This document shows positions 61,985 to 64,000 of a stretch of 64,000 bases of DNA, piece after piece (positions within the stretch are counted from its first letter, which is position 1; every line of letters begins with the position of its first letter). Location of the stretch: the NCBI GenBank assembly GCA_026075535.2, contig AP026550.1, positions 6,634,001 to 6,698,000 on the forward strand. The letters run 5' to 3'. The position numbers were made by a program, and so were the translations under genes. Source of the stretch: Tricholoma matsutake. Taxonomy: Eukaryota; Basidiomycota; Agaricomycetes; Agaricales; Tricholomataceae. The notes beneath the pieces are model-generated. The model saw nothing but the letters and a program-made list of their open reading frames with translations, searched no databases and was not told the origin of the DNA.

Positions 61985-64000
61985 GGTGTAGGCGAGTAGA
62001 CTGTGTATACATGTTTGCTCAAGTCGGCCTTGTCTTACGAGGCAATGGAGTTCTTATCACGACCCATTGATTCAGGCCTGCATCAATATCCATCGACATC
62101 CCCGACGCTTGTTTTCCACCTTTGAGCTGCTCCAAAGCGTACGCAGGGTAACAAACCTTCTTTCGTTTTAATGACTCCTATATCCTGTACCGTACATCCG
62201 AGGGTTGTGCTCCTCAACTTCATAGTTTTTGGACCGCGACCGCGGATAACGCTTATATCCAAACTGAAAAGCAACCTCGAGCAGCAAATTTAGTACTACG
62301 ACAACGCAAACGCAAACGAAAACCCACTATTCAGTGTTGATATTTCGTATCCGATGGCGGCCGCATCATCGCTTTAAACGATGTACGAACCTGTGGCGGC
62401 ATCTCCTCATCCGTCCAGTTTGACCTGGTTTCAGGCTCAATGTGAACATAACGTATCGCCTGTGCCAACCGGTGCACACTCTGTTTGAAGATGCAGAATG
62501 CTCTATAGGCGGATCAGGTGCCAATTTCACTAGTCCTAAAGATGGAATTCTACATACATGAAGGTGAGAGCTTAGAGTGACTGGACCTCTGTAATACCCG
62601 CATTTGAACTTGGATTGCTTCTGTTATTGCAGGCGGGGAGGCTATATCGTTCGGTTCTCTATTTACCTTCTGAGGTTGTTAATAGCATAATGCAGGTCAA
62701 ATTTCTACTATGCAACAAGCTATCGCACACATCTCGTATCACGGCGATGAGTTCGTTCTCCGTTTAATAGCTCCGCAGCGGAATGAGATGTTCTCATCTA
62801 TACGCTGTTCTAGCTTGCAGTTCATACATCTTGTCTTGCGATTTCTGCGCCTTCTATCGCTGCTGTATCACTTCCACAAATCAAGCCGCTCAAGAGGCGC
62901 GTGCAATCTCTTCCTCTCCGGGACTTGCACGAATACCTCGGTTAGGATGACGTAGTCTCCACTCCAAGCTGAATCGCCGAAAGTTTGGGGTATCGCTGAA
63001 GGAACCCGACCTCATCCACAATATAATTTCAGGCACCGACATTCAGTCAATTGTTCCCTTTATCTCCATGATCTCAGGATCACAGGTGGTGACACCTAGA
63101 ATTTGTCTGTCAACTGGAGAGTCGAATAGCAGCAGCCACATCAACATGTCCTTCCCTCTATTTCCTCTATCTTATGTGCACGCAACGACCTGTCAGTACC
63201 CTCATCCCTGATTGCTGGCACATATATGATCATTGAATTTACGCACCGACAAATCTCCGTCTCCTTTACGGCAAATTATCATCTGTTCAGAATCGTCGAT
63301 CCCTTCTCGCGATTTGTCAATTCACGGCGTCGTCTTTCGTCACGCTGAGTAGCAGACGCAAGTATTATCGAGCCTCCCACTATCTGATATTTTTCCGAAC
63401 TATCGCTGGTCAGCGTCTTAGGTTTGCATCTTCTCTGAAACATGCGACCGGGCAGTGGCTCGAGCTAAGTCAACTCAGACTGCTCAATATGATGGTACTC
63501 ACATCGTCTTACGCTCCGCTGCCCACCAAATGGCACTAGAATGCGCGAGATGGATCTTGCGAAGTGCAGCTGACACCTACATGGTCGTGAAGTGAGTTCA
63601 TATCCTCGGGCTCACTCATGGCACCAAGCAGATTCTTATGGTGCCCAGTGTTTGCTTTGATTGTTTTCTTTTCTGTGAATCCGCGGACCTGAACATCGTT
63701 GATCTGTCCGCGGATACATAATACATTTCAAGTTCCGTCTCAAATACGCTTTACTTATTCTCAGGCTTGCTTGTCCGTGGAGCGAATAATCAAAGCATTC
63801 AATTTCTAGTGCGTGACAGTGTAGGCCAGGCTTAATGTGACTCGGAAATAGCTGACAGCGTCCTAACCGTAGTGAGCGCATCATTCTATTCCTTCTCAAT
63901 CGTCCGACCTGCCATGGGGTCTTTGGCCGGCAGATAATACTTGTCTTACTTCCTACTTAATATCGGTATGAATTTCTCCGAGGTGAAATCCGCTGCCACA
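61985..64000. other. Right end of the window, no supported gene
   Basis: Short open frames only. A plus-strand stretch at about 62,960-63,110 has codon-like composition (RKFGVSLKEPDLIHNIISG) but no family likeness, start or continuation. It may be a decayed or unrecognised multi-exon gene. No transposon ends or RNA genes were seen. Confidence 0.4.

Overview
The window is nuclear DNA of a filamentous basidiomycete, most likely an Agaricomycete. The evidence is many short (47-102 nt) GT-AG introns, clear orthologues of Hgh1, Spt20 and Ded1, and transposase families typical of mushroom genomes (Plavaka, Harbinger with its Myb/SANT partner, large DDE and integrase-core transposases, chromodomain Gypsy elements). 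The species cannot be named from the sequence.

Layout. (1) 1-1,900: a truncated Harbinger transposase facing an apparently intact Myb/SANT partner gene. (2) 3,600-21,900: a gene-rich block with an MFS transporter (11 exons), hgh1 and spt20 (divergent, 90 bp between start codons), a GATA zinc-finger factor, a conserved protein of unknown function, the DEAD-box helicase ded1, and a short-chain dehydrogenase. I could join all exons of these genes in frame. (3) 21,900-24,600: nearly gene-free. (4) 24,600-58,200: a transposon island of nested insertions. (5) 59,800-62,000: an intact five-exon F-box gene, followed by about 2 kb with no supported gene.

The island is the notable part. A Plavaka transposase gene is split by two hAT-like elements and a full-length Gypsy element; one hAT-like element itself carries a solo LTR. 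A DDE transposase gene in a TA-flanked transposon is split by a second Gypsy copy. An integrase-core transposase gene is split by two further hAT-like elements, one carrying a Tc1/mariner element and a 157-bp tandem repeat, the other a foldback element and a minisatellite. Most insertions still have exact target-site duplications (5 bp Gypsy, 8 bp hAT, TA for Tc1/mariner), so the order of events can be read.

The Gypsy family has 424-426 bp LTRs with ends TG...TA instead of TG...CA, a C-terminal chromodomain, and no visible tRNA-type primer site. Two bases after the 5' LTR lies a 10-nt stretch exactly complementary to a segment inside the LTR, the layout expected for Tf1/sushi-type self-priming. 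Old copies throughout the island are damaged mainly by CpG to TpG/CpA changes (CGA codons turned to TGA, Arg to Cys/His/Trp/Gln), which points to cytosine methylation. The genes in block 3 show no such damage.
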